A DNA stretch of 64,000 nt. It comes from Quillaja saponaria (Eukaryota > Streptophyta > Magnoliopsida > Fabales > Quillajaceae). The stretch lies in assembly GCA_029379385.1 (NCBI GenBank), contig CM055605.1, positions 14,233,001-14,297,000 of the forward strand. Direction: 5' to 3'. The position numbers and the translations under genes were made by a program. The notes beneath the pieces are model-generated. The model was not told the DNA's origin. It did no database searches and worked only from the letters and a program-made list of their open reading frames with translations. Positions within the stretch are counted from its first letter, which is position 1; every line of letters starts with the position of its first letter. This document shows positions 12,638-25,988 of this stretch, piece after piece.

Positions 12638-15600
12638 CAACAAATGGTTAGCAATTAACCACTCACCGATTATCGATTTTACTCATCATTCCTTTTTGCA
12701 TTCACGCAAGTCATTAGTTCAACAACACTTTCCAAAACTGCAATTACATTTTCTAAGTATTATTTAATTTATCAATTTTATAAGTTATAAAATTTTAATT
12801 ATGAAATCTAGAGTTACTAAGTTTTAAGTATTTATTTCAAGTTAACCATTCTTTAGGTATTTTCACGACCCTCTTAGAGATCTGTTTGATTCCAATTTAC
12901 ATATTTAACTCAATTTAACAAAACCAAGTTTAAACATTATCTTTAAGAGGTTAGCTATCTTTCTTATTTAGAAAATTTTCTTAAAATTAGTCTTGAACTT
13001 ACTCAAATCCTCACATAAATACAAAGAAGGCACTGCACAATTTCTAGTTGCCAAGCTCTGATTCCGATGCTTATAGAATTCTCATACTTGGGAATTATAA
13101 AACTTTCTAGTCTGGTTTATCAAGATGTGATGAACATTTCATCTTTAGCTTTCCACTCCTAATCATCCTTTAAGTTCTCCTAACACTAGCTACATTAAAA
13201 TAGGTTCAATCAAAACCCAACAATCACAACTATGATTTCCAACATCTCCAAAATACACACACATTGAATTAAGACCTGCACTACTTCTGAATTGTCACTT
13301 AATATGTTAGAAACAATTCTTATTCAGAGGTCCTCAACTAATTCCAACCACAACCCCCTACGAAGTCCTTCGGACTGATTGAAGCTCGCCTAAAATCCTG
13401 CAGGGACCTAGTTGCAGTCCAACAGCTCTAACGATTAATATACTTAGATCTAAGTTACAAAATTTTCCAAATATCATCTCAATACCTAAGCTACATTTTT
13501 TCTTTAGAACTCTTAATTTAATTCAGTCCCCAAAAACACACGAAATACTGAATTTCTTTAACTTATCAAATCTGCCTTGCATCTCTTCAATAACGACTTA
13601 ACTCCCATTTACAACACTTCAACTCCACAACTAAACATCCTTTGTTCATACTCAGTATCCACTTTTATCAAATCCTCAATTTACCACATTAACCAACCAT
13701 TCTTTGTTCTTATTTATGAACTTTTTATTCAAATTCCAATAACAACTAATCACCAAGAATTATATGTGCCAAGTCTTACTTATAAATTTATAACTAGTTT
13801 CATTTAGGCATTTTTACAAACATTTTAAGGGCATGATTTATTCTAATCCATATGTATGTGTACCTATACACATAAATCCAAGAAAATCAATACAAGTCCT
13901 TCTTTTTACACATAATCCACATATTAAACATCAATCGAACATATTCTAACAACAATTCCAACAACACTTTATCCATACAAATCACTTCTAGCTTTCTAAA
14001 TTTCAAACCTCAATCAATGTAAAAAATTCTACCTTAAGTTCAAATCATTCACACCCACTACAAAGTAATATTTAAAACTTTCCAACAACATCAAGGGATA
14101 GTAAATAACTCAAAAGGAAATAAGAAAATACTTGGAGTTACTAAAAACCAAAGCTCCCCCAACCATCAAGAGTCAACGGCTAACACAAGATGGTTGTTCT
14201 GCACCTTGCTGCCATGAATCACTACACCACCCCTACTGAACGAACAAGATGAAGTTGCTGCTCCTTAGCTTCTTGTTGCAGCACATGAAGGGGCTGTCAA
14301 GGCCTATTGATGAGGAAAAGCTCAGGGTTGGAAAAAGGCAAAACAGAGCTACCATAGGTTAAAAGGTAGAAGGAGGAATACGACTGGACAAGAAAAGGAA
14401 GAAGGAGGCTGCACAACAAGAAGGAAAGACATGGAATTCTCGGCCAGCCTCGAAGAATACAGAAATTTGTAGTACATGAGAGGGAAAATAAGGCAAAGGC
14501 AGTGAAAATGAAAGAGGAACCCATGGCCAAATGAAAGAAAAGAGATAAAATAAAAAGGAAAAGAAAAAGTGAAATTAGGAAAAAAAAAAATATATCAAAA
14601 GTGGTCAAAGTCATATGCTTTAACACATGTGGTGTTAAATGAATTCTAGAGACATGTGTATATATATTCCTATATTATGTTTGTTTTCTTTTCATTTACA
14701 TATATTACACACTTCAATAAAAATTTACACCACATCAAGTCAAGTTCCAAATCAACCAAGTTTTAATTTAATTTACACACATAATTTATTTATTTCAAAT
14801 ACTTGCATTTATTTTTACAATCATAAATTACGCCAAATTTTTCAAATTCATATTTTAATATCGAGTTATAATATGTTCAACTATATTGTTACTTATTTAA
14901 TTTTTTTATTTATATAACTATAATTTACACATTATGCTAAAACTGATTTTTCGATATCGGGTTATAACATGACTGGCCGGAGGAATGGATAACCAAACTT
15001 TCATAACCTTGACTCCAAATCAAGAGGATGCATATGAAAATTGACCATAAGTAAATGAAAAGTTTTAAAATAATAATAATAATAAATAATAAAAAACTAT
15101 ATGCAAAGACTCATTTATTACAACGTATAGTGATTTAACTAAAAATTTTGGTAAAGATTCCTTGTAAAGTGGAACATGTCCAATAATACAAACATATTAT
15201 ACCCTTACCTTGTTACACACAACCAGTCAAAAATAATATCCACAAGGAGTTTCACTCCATTTTATACCATAAACAATAACAACTAAATTGTTACACAAGT
15301 TAAATTCTGATACTCAAAGCCTTATTGTGACTGTAAAGCTTCATCTCTTGACTTCAAGTAGGTGATCTCAATTATACCTTTTCGTAATACAATCGGCAAG
15401 TAAGGTATTTGTTAGTGACGTCTGCTGAGATCCTAATACTAAAAAAAAAACATTAACAAATGAAAGGTGACTCGGTGAGTGAAAAATATACCCAAATGAT
15501 ACTAGTACCAACCAATACATAAGTAAAATATATAGATCGAATAATTCAATATTAACACGAATTATAAAACAATTTTGCTTAACATGTACATATATGTAGT

Positions 15601-16544
15601 AAAATCAAACCAATATAATTCACACAAAAGATAATATACAAATAATTCAATCAAGGTTTCCAAAAAGGTCAATGGGAGTAGCTCAGTACCCGCACACCAT
15701 AAACATATCCTCCTAGGGGCCTTTTTGTTTCCCGCACACCAAATGTATATAACTCCACACATAACCTCACTGGGGTTGAGTTACTCGAATGTGTTTAATC
15801 AAATGTCAAATCAAAAAAGTAAATGTATCCAAGGTGCACCGGGATTCTATCTTATATGTAAAAAAACATTTCATTGGCTCTTATAAAACACAAAGTTTCA
15901 CATCAATACACAATATAACAAAACTAGTGTTAATAGCAGAGCACTTTCATTACTTAATTCAATCAAGGCACTAAATATTCATATTTAAGAACTATATATA
16001 TTTATACACATATACACAACACACTAGCAACTAAAGGATATCAATTTTCTACTCACAGGGTTACGGATCTTGCTCGTCGATGCTTCTTGAATTCACGTGC
16101 GTCATTAGATCGACAATATGTTATGGAGCTGAAAATCATATTTCTAAGTATTACTTAGTTTATAAATTTCATGCTATAATCCTTTAATTATTAATACTTA
16201 TATATATATATATATATACCAAGAAAATCATCATTAATCCATTAATTCAACATTACTCACATTCCACGCATTATATTCAAGTTAAATTAATTGTTTAAAA
16301 TCAATCAAGAGCTTGAATCATGAAATTCCAATATCCATCTAACCAAATTCCAAGATTCCTTTTTCCTTAACCACTTGACCAACACTTCTTTACTTCTTGT
16401 TCTTGGATTTTTTATTCAAATTTGAATAATACCTAACCACCAAGATTTAAATATACCAAGTTTTATTTATTTCATTACAATTAGTTTCTTTTAGACAATT
16501 TGTCAAACATCTTAAGTGCATTTTAAATTTTATTTCATGGGTAT

Positions 16545-16579
<35 letters not shown>

Positions 16580-17623
16580 CATACCCCAAAAGAGTCAACA
16601 CAATTTCATCAATTCCCATATTACTTATATTCCAACATTAACCTTTAAATTATTTTAGCTAATCAAAAGCTTGAATTACATATTTTTCCCACAACACTTC
16701 CTATCCATTCCAAGCTTTTCTTTTTCTTTAAACACTTAAACATCATTTATCATATTTTCAAGCTCAAGTCATTCTCCTAAGTTTTCTAAATTCAACTCTC
16801 AAACAAATACTAGACAAAATTAATTTTAACTCCATAGAAACCCATTGACCTAATTGAAGCAAGACACTTGGAATTACCACCACTTGAATTATCTAACAAA
16901 ACAAGATGGTGGTTGCCTTTGCTACTGTTGACGTGAAAGAAGGTGTGGCTACCAATTGAAAGCAGCTTGGACTCCTTTCCACTTGTTGCCGTGAGCTACA
17001 GAATAAACCCCCCCACTCACCTACTCTTATTGGACGACCACAAAGGGAAGTGCAACCAGCTATCTCATGGCTAAAACCACCAAAACGGCTACCAAATAAA
17101 GTGGCTACAAGTGTATTGGAAAGGGTTACTACTTGGTTCCTCAAAACACACACACTCTCACATGGCTAGAATAACAAAGAAAGGAAAACAATACAGCTGC
17201 CATAAATAGGGGATTCATGGTGAACTATGGTTAGCATTTTAGGTGGCTGTTACATGGCTGGGAAATAAGAAAAAGGAACGAAATGAGCTGCTTCAAAGAG
17301 TTACACAGCCTGTCATGGCTAGAAATGCAGAAAACTAATAGTATAAAGGAGGAAAGAGCTTAACCAAGTGAAAGGAAAGGTAGAATAATCTAGAACAGGG
17401 GAAAGGTCGGTCCAAGGAGAAGGAAAAAGGAGAGAAAATAAAAGGAAAATAACTAGGAAAAAGACAAAAAGAAAAGTCAAATGAAAAGGTAAAGTATATG
17501 CAGATCTATGTATATATATATATTAAAGTTTTAATTATATTGTTTATTTATGTATTTTTTATTTTCATAATTAAAAGTTACACATTATATCTAAACTCGG
17601 CTTTACAAAGTTGGGCCATAACA
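11482..17623 (-). mobile_element. Solo family A LTR, split by a second solo LTR
   Basis: The outer LTR consists of 11482-11508 and 14975-17623. It ends in tgtcacacc (left) and ...ggccataaca (right). A perfect 5-bp target duplication ttcaa flanks it (11477-11481 and 17624-17628). No internal region, primer site or polypurine tract is present, so it arose by LTR-LTR recombination. (TA)n tracts lie near 16200 and 16547. Minus-strand frames at 16893-17153 are chance. Confidence 0.85.
11509..14969 (-). mobile_element. Nested solo family A LTR
   Basis: A full 3461-bp LTR (minus strand tgttataacccgatatcg... to ...ggcgtgaca) sits 27 bp inside the outer LTR. It has a perfect 5-bp target duplication tgact (11504-11508 and 14970-14974). 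Removing it restores the gcatgactggccgg sequence seen in other copies, which proves the nesting. A (TA)n run of about 55 bp lies near 12583-12637. Confidence 0.9.
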
Positions 17624-17628
17624 TTCAA

Positions 17629-18120
17629 CCTCTGGTTCATTTCCATAATTGCCCTTCCCAATACCAATAATTCCCTTTTAACTTTTCAACTCCTCAACTA
17701 TCTCTTGGATCTCACCATCAATTGGACAATCTGATATCAATTTCAATATATTAGAGCCATCATCGGATATCTGATAGGATTGGGAAACAATGTTGTTGCA
17801 AAGCGAGAAGAGGTTAAAGAAGTCTTGATGGTGAGCTGTAAGGTAGGATTGGACTTCAATTTGATTTGGAGGGAGTGAGACTCAAGCCTCTATATAAGGC
17901 TGTGGAGATTAGGTGTAAAGAGAAGTGAGGTTGGATCGAAAAGGTTGTGGGTGGAGAAAAGATCCCAAACGTTGATTAAGTTGAACAACAAGTCCATCCA
18001 ATTGATCAGATGATGGTTGGAGAGAACTAAAAAGGTTCCGATCTTGTCAAAGAACACATAAAGTAGTAGAAGGGAGTGAAGTTATGGAGGTTTAAGACGA
18101 TGAAGCCTGGAGATGTAAAA
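17629..18120. other. Unrecognised segment inside the inverted repeat
   Basis: Less AT-rich than its surroundings. On the minus strand one frame reads for about 100 codons with a few stops (for example QISDDGSNILKL and IDGEIQEIVEELKS). It could be a broken gene piece carried between the inverted repeat arms. I do not recognise the protein, and chance is possible. Confidence 0.3.
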
Positions 18121-18345
18121 GAAAGAAAGGGTTTTAAAAAAATATTTATAAATATATTAAAGATTAGAATTTATAAATATGTTAAAGCTATTTAGTTAGA
18201 ATTTATAAATAAATATATTTTTAATTTTTCTTTTTTATTTATAAATATTTTAAAAAAAGATTAGAATTTAAAAAATAAATATATTAAAGCCACGTGGCAA
18301 TTTATTATTGGTTTATTACTCAATATGGGTTGGCCACGTCAAAGC
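18121..18345 (-). repeat. Right arm of the inverted repeat pair
   Basis: The inverse complement of the 11105-11225 arm lies mainly at 18220-18345. It is preceded by three loosely repeated blocks of attagaatttataaata type between 18150 and 18270. Confidence 0.5.
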
Positions 18346-19200
18346 TCCAATAATCATGTCATCAATCGTTAGTCCACGTCACTTTTGTCAGTGTTAGTAT
18401 TGCTAGAAAGTGACGGTAAGGACTTAATTGGTGTAATTTTATAATTATGAGGACCCAATTACAACAAAGTGAATGGTAAGGACTAAAGTGAAATACAAGT
18501 GAAACTACAAGGACCAACAATATAATTTAGCCTTAAAATTTTACTAGCCTTATTTAGGATTTTTTTTTTTCCTATAAATATTTTTAGCTAATTAAATATT
18601 AGTTGTTTTAATTAGAAAATAGCTGTTTGAAAAAATTATTTTGAATAATTAGTTAATTTAAAAAAAAAAATTAATTTGGTGTGGATAGCTATGGATTTTT
18701 ATTTCTTTTTAGATAAAAACTAAAAAATAGATAAGAATTAATAATTTACTAGAAGAGATTTTTCTAAAATAGACTAAATTGATGAAAATACCATGTAACT
18801 TTTAAAAGTGAAAATTATAAACATAGGGTATTGTAATAAAATTTATGATAAAATGAATGAGTTAAAGACTTAGAATGTATTATTATTTTTTAGAATAGTA
18901 TAAATAGATAAATAGATAGATATAGAAGTATAAATATATAGATAGCTAGAATACGTCATATTAAATATTTTTAGAAATATTTATTATTTACATGAAATAT
19001 AAATTTTAAAAAATAATAATAACAAATTTTAATTATTGAAAGAGATATTAGTTTCAAATTACATGATAAATAAAAATAATAACACAAATATAAATTAAAA
19101 ATAAAAGATATAAAAATTATAATTTATAAAATTACACAACTTAATAGAATAAAATAAAATAAATATTTATCCAATATAAATAGATAAAAATGATAAAGGA
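18346..19200. other. AT-rich DNA upstream of the SWIM gene
   Basis: 18346-18540 has phrases such as ggactaaagtgaaat and aaggaccaacaatataat, common in old plant transposon ends. From 18540 the sequence is very AT-rich and has no coding frame. Promoter elements of the next gene should lie at the right end, but I cannot single out a TATA box with confidence. Confidence 0.4.
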
Positions 19201-19289
19201 TTTAAATAATAAGGATCTCTCGGCCTCCTCTAGATTGTTAAGGGCAGTTTAATAATAAAAAGAAGAAAAAAGAAAAACTAGGTATCTCT

Positions 19290-19483
19290 CAAACTTGCAA
19301 CTCGAAGCAGAAAGGGGGAGGAGGTAGAGAGAGAGAGAGAGGAGAGCTGTCTCTTGGTCTTTGCCTGCAAATTCTCTTAATTTGAGGAAAAAAGTTTGGG
19401 GCTTAGGGTTCAGTATCGACAATCTGAAATGAAGACGGGAAAAATCTAAAAAACGCTGTTTTGTGGTAGCCGTATTGAAGCCC
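19290..19483 (+). promoter_or_regulatory. Probable 5' leader exon of the SWIM gene
   Basis: A GA-rich block (19323-19346, gagagag repeats) is followed by less AT-rich sequence and a donor ccc|gtatgta at 19484. The matching acceptor is ttcag at 20069-20073, six bases before the start codon. Long leader introns are common in plant housekeeping genes. A short upstream frame, ATG at 19429 to TAA at 19449 (six codons), would lie in this leader. The exon start is a guess. Confidence 0.5.
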
Positions 19484-20079
19484 GTATGTAATGCTTATCA
19501 TATCATGCTAGGCCAGTTGTTTTTCGTTCTTTTAACATGTTTTCTTGTTAAACTCCGACCTTGTTGATTGTCATTGCTCCTTGGTTTTGTTCACAGACCT
19601 AACTTTTGACCTTCACACTCCTTGAAGATAGAATTTGTGTTTATGACAATTAGGGGATATTCAATTTTTATGTTTATAATTTCGTTATACATTTTTTGGC
19701 ATGCTATATAATCTTGAGAATTGAGATATTTTGGTTCATTTATAATTCCAATATGCATTGAGTTTTATTTTTGATATGGTTGCATTTCTCGAGACTTAAA
19801 AGATGTGTGAGTAAACTATAATGTTGCTCGTTGAATAAGCAAGAATATGTTTGCACTACTCATACATGGAGGTGTGAATAACCCAATGACTTGAGTCACA
19901 TGCATATCAGTGGGTCACATTTGGATTACATTGTTATAGCATCCTCTATGTTAAATGATTATCATTCATTTCTGGATTAAAGAACTCAACATAATGCTAT
20001 ATAATTTCCTTAGTAATACTTAGGAGTTGCAATTAACTTTTACTTTGTAAATTTTTGTTTCCTGTGATTTCAGTCTAGG

Positions 20080-23000
20080 ATGGCCAGATGGGATGCAATT
20101 CTGTCTCTACCTGTACAAAATCCTCCCACATTGGAGTTTTCTGCCGGTGATCTTGCATGGTCCAAAGTGGAAGGCTGGAGCGACAACTTAGATCGAGTAG
20201 CTTTAATTCCCTATGCTAGAGTCGATGATTTTGTAAGGGGTGAATCTTCCAATAAAGATTGTCCAACAAGATTTCATGTTGAAGCAAGGCGGCGACGACC
20301 ACCAGAAATGGCTTACAAGCCAAAGGTTGATGGCATTCTTGAATATATTCTGTAAGTTGTACATTTATTTGTGTAGTAGCTCCTACTCAGTGATTACTCC
20401 TACTGTCCTATATATTAATGTTGTACTGTTTGATATGTAGGTATTGGTGTTCCTTTGGTCCTGATGACCACAGAAAAGGTGGCATTGTAAGACCTAGTCG
20501 GACTACATATGTCCCAAAGAAGAAGAATGCTGGCCGGCCAAATACCAAGAGAGGATGTACTTGTCACTTTATTGTGAAACGCCTGATAGCTGAACCTTCT
20601 GTAGCCCTTATAATTTATAATAAAGATAAGCATGTGGATAAAAAAGGGTTTCCGTGCCATGGTCCACAGGACAAGAAGGCTGCTGGAACACGAGCTATGT
20701 TTGCCCCGTACATCTCGGAGGATCTCCGTCTTCGTGTCTTATCTCTACTATATGTTGGCGTCTCTGTTGAGACAATTATGCAGAGGCATAATGAATCGGT
20801 AGAGAAACAGGGTGGTCCATGTAACCGTGATGACCTTCTAACCCATCGGTATGTTCGGAGACAAGAGAGGGCAATCCGTCGTTCTACATATGAATTAGAT
20901 GCAGATGATGCAGTCAGTATCAGCATGTGGGTTGAAAGCCACCAGAGTCATGTTTTCTTTTATGAAGATTTTTCTGATTCAGACCCTTTCATTTTGGGTA
21001 TTCAAACAGAGTGGCAATTGCAACAAATGATTAAATTTGGCAACTGCAGTCTTTTGGCTTCTGATTCCAAGTTTGGATCGAACAAACTGAAGGTCAGTTT
21101 CTCAGTTATTTATGTACTTATCTTTTGGGAAATATCTTTTCGTTAATCATTTTAGTTGTCAATGTTAGTCTCATATAAATCTAATTAGCATGTGCTTTTT
21201 TGCAATTTAATCCAGTATCCTGTACACAGTCTTCTTGTATTTAACTCCGACAAGAAGGCAATTCCAGTGGCTTGGATAATAGCACCAAGGTTTTCAAGTT
21301 CGGATTCTCATAGATGGATGAGGGCTTTATATAATAGAGTTCACACGAAAGATCCTACATGGAAGTTGGCTGGCTTCATAGTGGATGATCCTTTATCTGA
21401 TGTCCTAACGATCAGGTGGGCTTTTAAATATTTCATACAAAACCCATACTAAATGTTGATGGTTGTCTTTCTCTGGTAATAGTGGAAAGAAAAAAAAAAA
21501 AAATTCCTCTGATTGTTGGCAAACGGAAAGTGATTCCAATTTCATTGTTCATTCACAGGCCTGCTTATGAAGCATTTGAGTTCAAATTGTTTTAACTTTT
21601 AAGGTTGTTTCCATTGTGATCTAGAAAATGAACAACTGGGACAGTATTGCAACAGCAGCTGGACCAATTAAACATATGGACTATGGTACTGAGATGGCAC
21701 GTCTCTTGTGCATATGTCGACCCAAGTTGACACTAGTTATTTGAATTTTGTATAAGTCATCCTCAATGCGGCATTTATTTATCCCATGGTGTTTGAGAAC
21801 TGAGATGAAATAAATTATGGCTTATGTTCTTCGAAGTCATTGTTCCATTTTCCAAGTCATGATGTGGCCTTTTTTCTGTTCACATCATTGAGTACGTAGA
21901 AGGGGTTAACTGTATCGCTGGAAATTGGTAGTTCGAAAATATGTCAATTTTGGTTTTGTTTTAAATTAATGAAATGAAAAGCTGTCAACTGTTTGAAGAA
22001 AACTTTCTTGAATTGATGCATAAGGTTTCTTTCTTCTCTGAATGTCACTCAGGGATGTCTTCCAATGCTCAGTATTGATAAGCTTTTGGCGTGTACGTCA
22101 TACATGGCACAAAAACATAGTGAATAAGTGTTTGGAAATTCAGATGCAAGTTGAGATATCAAGACGGCTTGGACAAGTTGTGGATGCGGTTTGCCGGTGT
22201 CAGGGAACCTTGTCATTGTTTGAAGATTTCATGGAAGATTTTATTGACGAGTCTGATTTCATGGATTACTTCAAGGCCACCTGGTATCCTAGACTAGGTT
22301 GGTATTGCCAATTTAAACCTGAGCATTATAGTTTTATTTTTTTCTCTATGAAAGTAAGAACTAACAATCATGTCCTTAACCAGTTTATAATTTGCATAAT
22401 TATAACTGAAAATAAAAGCAAAAGAAAATATGTGGTCATGATTCAATTTTTATTTCATTGGGGAGAACCTTTGATTGGCGAGCCACTTAACGGATAGTCC
22501 ATGACCTCTAAACATCACTGATGTATATGACTACTTTTAACATGTCAATTTAGTGTTATGAGATCAGGAATATTATCATCTCTATTCTAGGAGTTAAAGT
22601 CAAGAAGTTGATTTGTACCACATCTTATTTATTTATTTATTTTCACCAGGTACATGGATCATGGCACTAAAAACTCTCCCACTCGCCAGCCAGGAGACAT
22701 GTGCAGCAATGGAGTTTTACCATAACCAATTGAAGCTCAGGTTGTTGAATGAGAAAGACCATGATGTTTATCAACGTGCTGATTTTTTGGTCGACAAGTT
22801 GGGTACAAAAATTCATTCTTATTTCTGGCTTGATGAGTACTCGGAGAAAGATGATTTTGCTCGATATTGGAAAAATGAATGGGCGAGTGGGTTAACATCT
22901 TGGCGCAAAGCATTGCAAATTCCAGATTCTGATGTCATCATGGAAGGAGGATGTGCTAAAGTTACCAACCAGGTTGATCGAGAGAAAGCCTATGTTGTCT

Positions 23001-23782
23001 GTAACCCTGGTTCATTATTTGGTATTTGCAATTGTAGTTGGTCAGAAATGGGTAACCTTTGTGACCATATCCTCAAAGTTACTAATGTCTTCCGCAAGAG
23101 AAGGTTAACCCTTCCATCTATTAGCCTTTTTCAGTATTATCAGGCACTGATCAGCATGCTACATTGCCCTCCCTATGATTCTTTAACTCGTGATCATGCA
23201 GTGTCTTTGGCAGTTTGTGTTCAGAAACAGTTGACTGTACTAGATTTAGAAAGCAGCCACAATGACATGGATCCTATTATGAAACAGATGTCGAATAATG
23301 TCAACGAGAAAGCATTTGAGGCCAATTTTGCTGATCAAAATAGGGAGATAACGAAGGGGAGCAGCTGTATAATTGAGGATATGTTACCTCATGATTTGAA
23401 TGGTTGTGAAAATGGTCTTGATACTCCTTCTAGTATAAGGGGTGATATTGGGATTCACCCTGTAGATCCTGTAAGTGGTAGAAATGGTATTTGTAGTGAG
23501 AGTGGAGAAATTCTGCCTTCTGACATGGACATTGACCCATCATCAATCTGTTTATCCCCACCTGGATTATATTCTATCGATGAGGCTGTTTCTAGCAATG
23601 TTTTCTCAAAGAACAGTGGAAGTATTTTGACTACTTCAGAATTTCAGAAGTTGGATCCAAAAGATAATGCATTGACTAATCAAGATGAGCGTGGAGACGA
23701 TTTCTTAAATAAAGGTTCCAACAGTTGTATGATGGACCTCGATCCCCTACTTATAGATATTCCAGGGCATAGTGCCCAATGA
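20080..23782 (+). CDS. SWIM zinc-finger, FAR1/MULE-transposase-like protein
   Basis: Five coding exons join in one open frame of 833 codons: 20080-20351, 20441-21092, 21216-21415, 22053-22297, 22650-23782, all GT-AG. It resembles the conserved plant SWIM family (Arabidopsis AT1G60560 type, about 700 residues, from memory). Residues about 90-165 hold Cys/His pairs (C94, C130, C132, H155, H164) like a FAR1-type DNA-binding fold. Residues about 270-420 look like a domesticated Mutator-type transposase, with D299 and D365/D366 in SDSKFG and GFIVDDP. The SWIM motif CxCx8CxH is complete (C583, C585, C594, H596). The acidic tail from about 685 is poorly conserved in character and makes it longer than the Arabidopsis protein. 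Expected role: nuclear DNA or protein binding; the actual targets are unknown. The start is the first ATG after the leader intron and matches the family N-terminus (MARWD). Confidence 0.93.
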
Positions 23783-24531
23783 GAATGGCTCATCATCCAC
23801 AGTCATATCATATCTAACAGTGCATAAGCTGGTTTTAATTTTGACAAGACTGCTCATCAATAGCCATGCCTGTTTGGCAACAGGTGGTTGTTGAGTCACG
23901 AGATATGGCTGGATCGCCAGGGAACATCGAGGAAGATCTAAGGATGGAGTCAAAAAGTGGGAAAGGAAACATGAGTGAAATACAAGGCATTCTAGCAGAG
24001 CGGTGGGTGGTCAATTAGAAGGGCTGGTAGAATGAACATGGACATAAAATGACTGATCAAACAGTCACCTGGTGAAATTATAGCTCATGAATCTGGTTCT
24101 TCTGAGCATCTATAATTTCCCAAGCTTCTGTTATATCTAGAGATAGTACTGATTTTGATGTGCTACAGCCAATCAGCAGGTGTCAATGGTGTACATAGTG
24201 CTGTTTCTGAAGGAACTCTTCGAGCAAAAATTGTCCATTTTCTCTGGCAAGTGAATTCTCTGATTAAGAATCATATCATAAGATGCTGTTGCTGCTGTTA
24301 GTGTTTGCTATTTGGTGCTCTGTCTAGGTATCCTTGCTCGTATATATATTCTCAATGCATACCATGATAAAAAAAATTTCTTCTTTATTTTGGCAGTATG
24401 TTTGGAATAATTATTCTGATTTGCTTCTCCATACGATCAGTTTGTAATTTACTTTATTTAAGTTTGTTGAACCATAGCGAGTGTACATTTTAATGGAAGT
24501 ATCTTGACCTGCCTTCAGTTTAGAAAATAAA
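23783..24531 (+). other. Probable 3' untranslated region of the SWIM gene
   Basis: No reading frame continues. A possible poly(A) signal AATAAA lies at 24526-24531. A nearer cleavage site is possible. Confidence 0.45.
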
Positions 24532-25988
24532 TGGCAACCTTTTTGAAGTTTGTTTTAGACATTGGTATTGCTGATATCCTGAAGCAAAAGCAAACATGAG
24601 AAACCAATATACTGATTGCTTCATAGTGGGTTAAAGATTACCTTTTCAATTCTATTTAGTGTGTTTGACTGACCGAATCATTAAGGAAACTGCATTTCAT
24701 TGGTAAACTTTCCCCCCTAAGGGTGCAAGGGCTGGGTGCAATTAAAAGAGGGTTGAATCAAGAATTGGCTTACAAGCGGATGGCAAAAGAAATTTGATCA
24801 TGTTAGTTTTTTTTTTTTTTTACATAATTGAATTAAAGGAAAGCAAATCAAGTTATTTGTCAAGTGATTGGTAAATCATAATGAACCTTTAGTGTGTATT
24901 ATGGTAAAAGAGTTGAGACTAAAATCTTTGTTTTGTAATGCTGATTGGTATATCTGAAATTTGTTTTGGTGAAAGGAATGTTGCATGAGAAACAACGGTT
25001 GTGAATTTCATTTGTTTGGTCAGATTTACCCAGGTTCTTTGGAATTTGAATCCTGTTTCTATTGAATGTTATGGCTGAGAAAGTGCTTTGGCTGGAAGCT
25101 TTGTTTCAAGGGGAAGTTCTTGTGTTATTTCTAAATCTAAAACTGACAGCTAGTATAAAATGGATTTACTCAACCTATCACAAACTGTTTTGTTTTTCTA
25201 AATAAGTGATGGCTGGTTATTCTCTCACCTGGGCATTCTCAGAGAATTTCATGGCTTTTCTGCTGAGGTATCAATCTCTCCCTTCAGTTTCTCATGCTAA
25301 CCAGATATTTCATTTCTTTTTCATGAATCTTAAAGATTGTTTTTTTACAAATGCTCTAAATCTCTTAATTCTCTGTTTTCTTCATTATTGGAGTATTTGG
25401 ATATACAGTGGCTCCATCAAATATAAAGGTTCTATATCTCTTGCTCAGTTTCTCTTTTACCTGCTGCATTATTTTCGCCAAAGGTGCTTTTACTTTTTCT
25501 TAGCCTTAAAAGGACTGAGATTAACAATGCCCTCTTTTTTTTTTTTTTTTTTCCTAATAACTAATAAGAGGTTAAGGGTATCTTAGTGATCTTAAAACAA
25601 GCTAAAACTTTCAATTTCCATACTCCAGCGGATATTTGCCTCTCTACCTTTCTCCCCCTCTCCCCCTCTCCCCCTCGAATCTTCTGTTTTACACAATTCT
25701 TTTGCCAAATAAAATGAACATTTTTTTTTTCTCTTCATTCATTGTCAAATCAGTGACTCGGGGTACCAATGTTTATTATTGAGGAACAAAGGGCTTATTT
25801 TGAAGATATTGACAATGACGCCTGTTCATGTCAAGGGCAAGTCAGATGGTGATGTCTTTCAAACTTGTTTCCATGGTGATGCCTAGATTCTCATGTTTTT
25901 ACGAGCACCAGTAAATGTCCACAATGTAAGTATGTAACATTGTTTCCCTGTATTTCTGTTACTTGTGTTTTCTATAATCAGAAACAAG
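24532..25988. other. Intergenic DNA, no gene seen
   Basis: T-rich DNA with homopolymers near 24810, 25538 and 25720. An 8-bp unit tctccccc is repeated three times at about 25651-25675. The frame at 25206-25586 is hydrophobic by T-richness and matches nothing I know. Confidence 0.5.

Noticed and set aside
20415..20926. Minus-strand open frames of 81 and 103 codons
   Set aside because: Antisense shadows of the well-supported SWIM gene exon 2.
25206..25586. 126-codon hydrophobic frame downstream of the SWIM gene
   Set aside because: Low-complexity T-rich DNA, ends in a poly-T run, no motif, no splice context.
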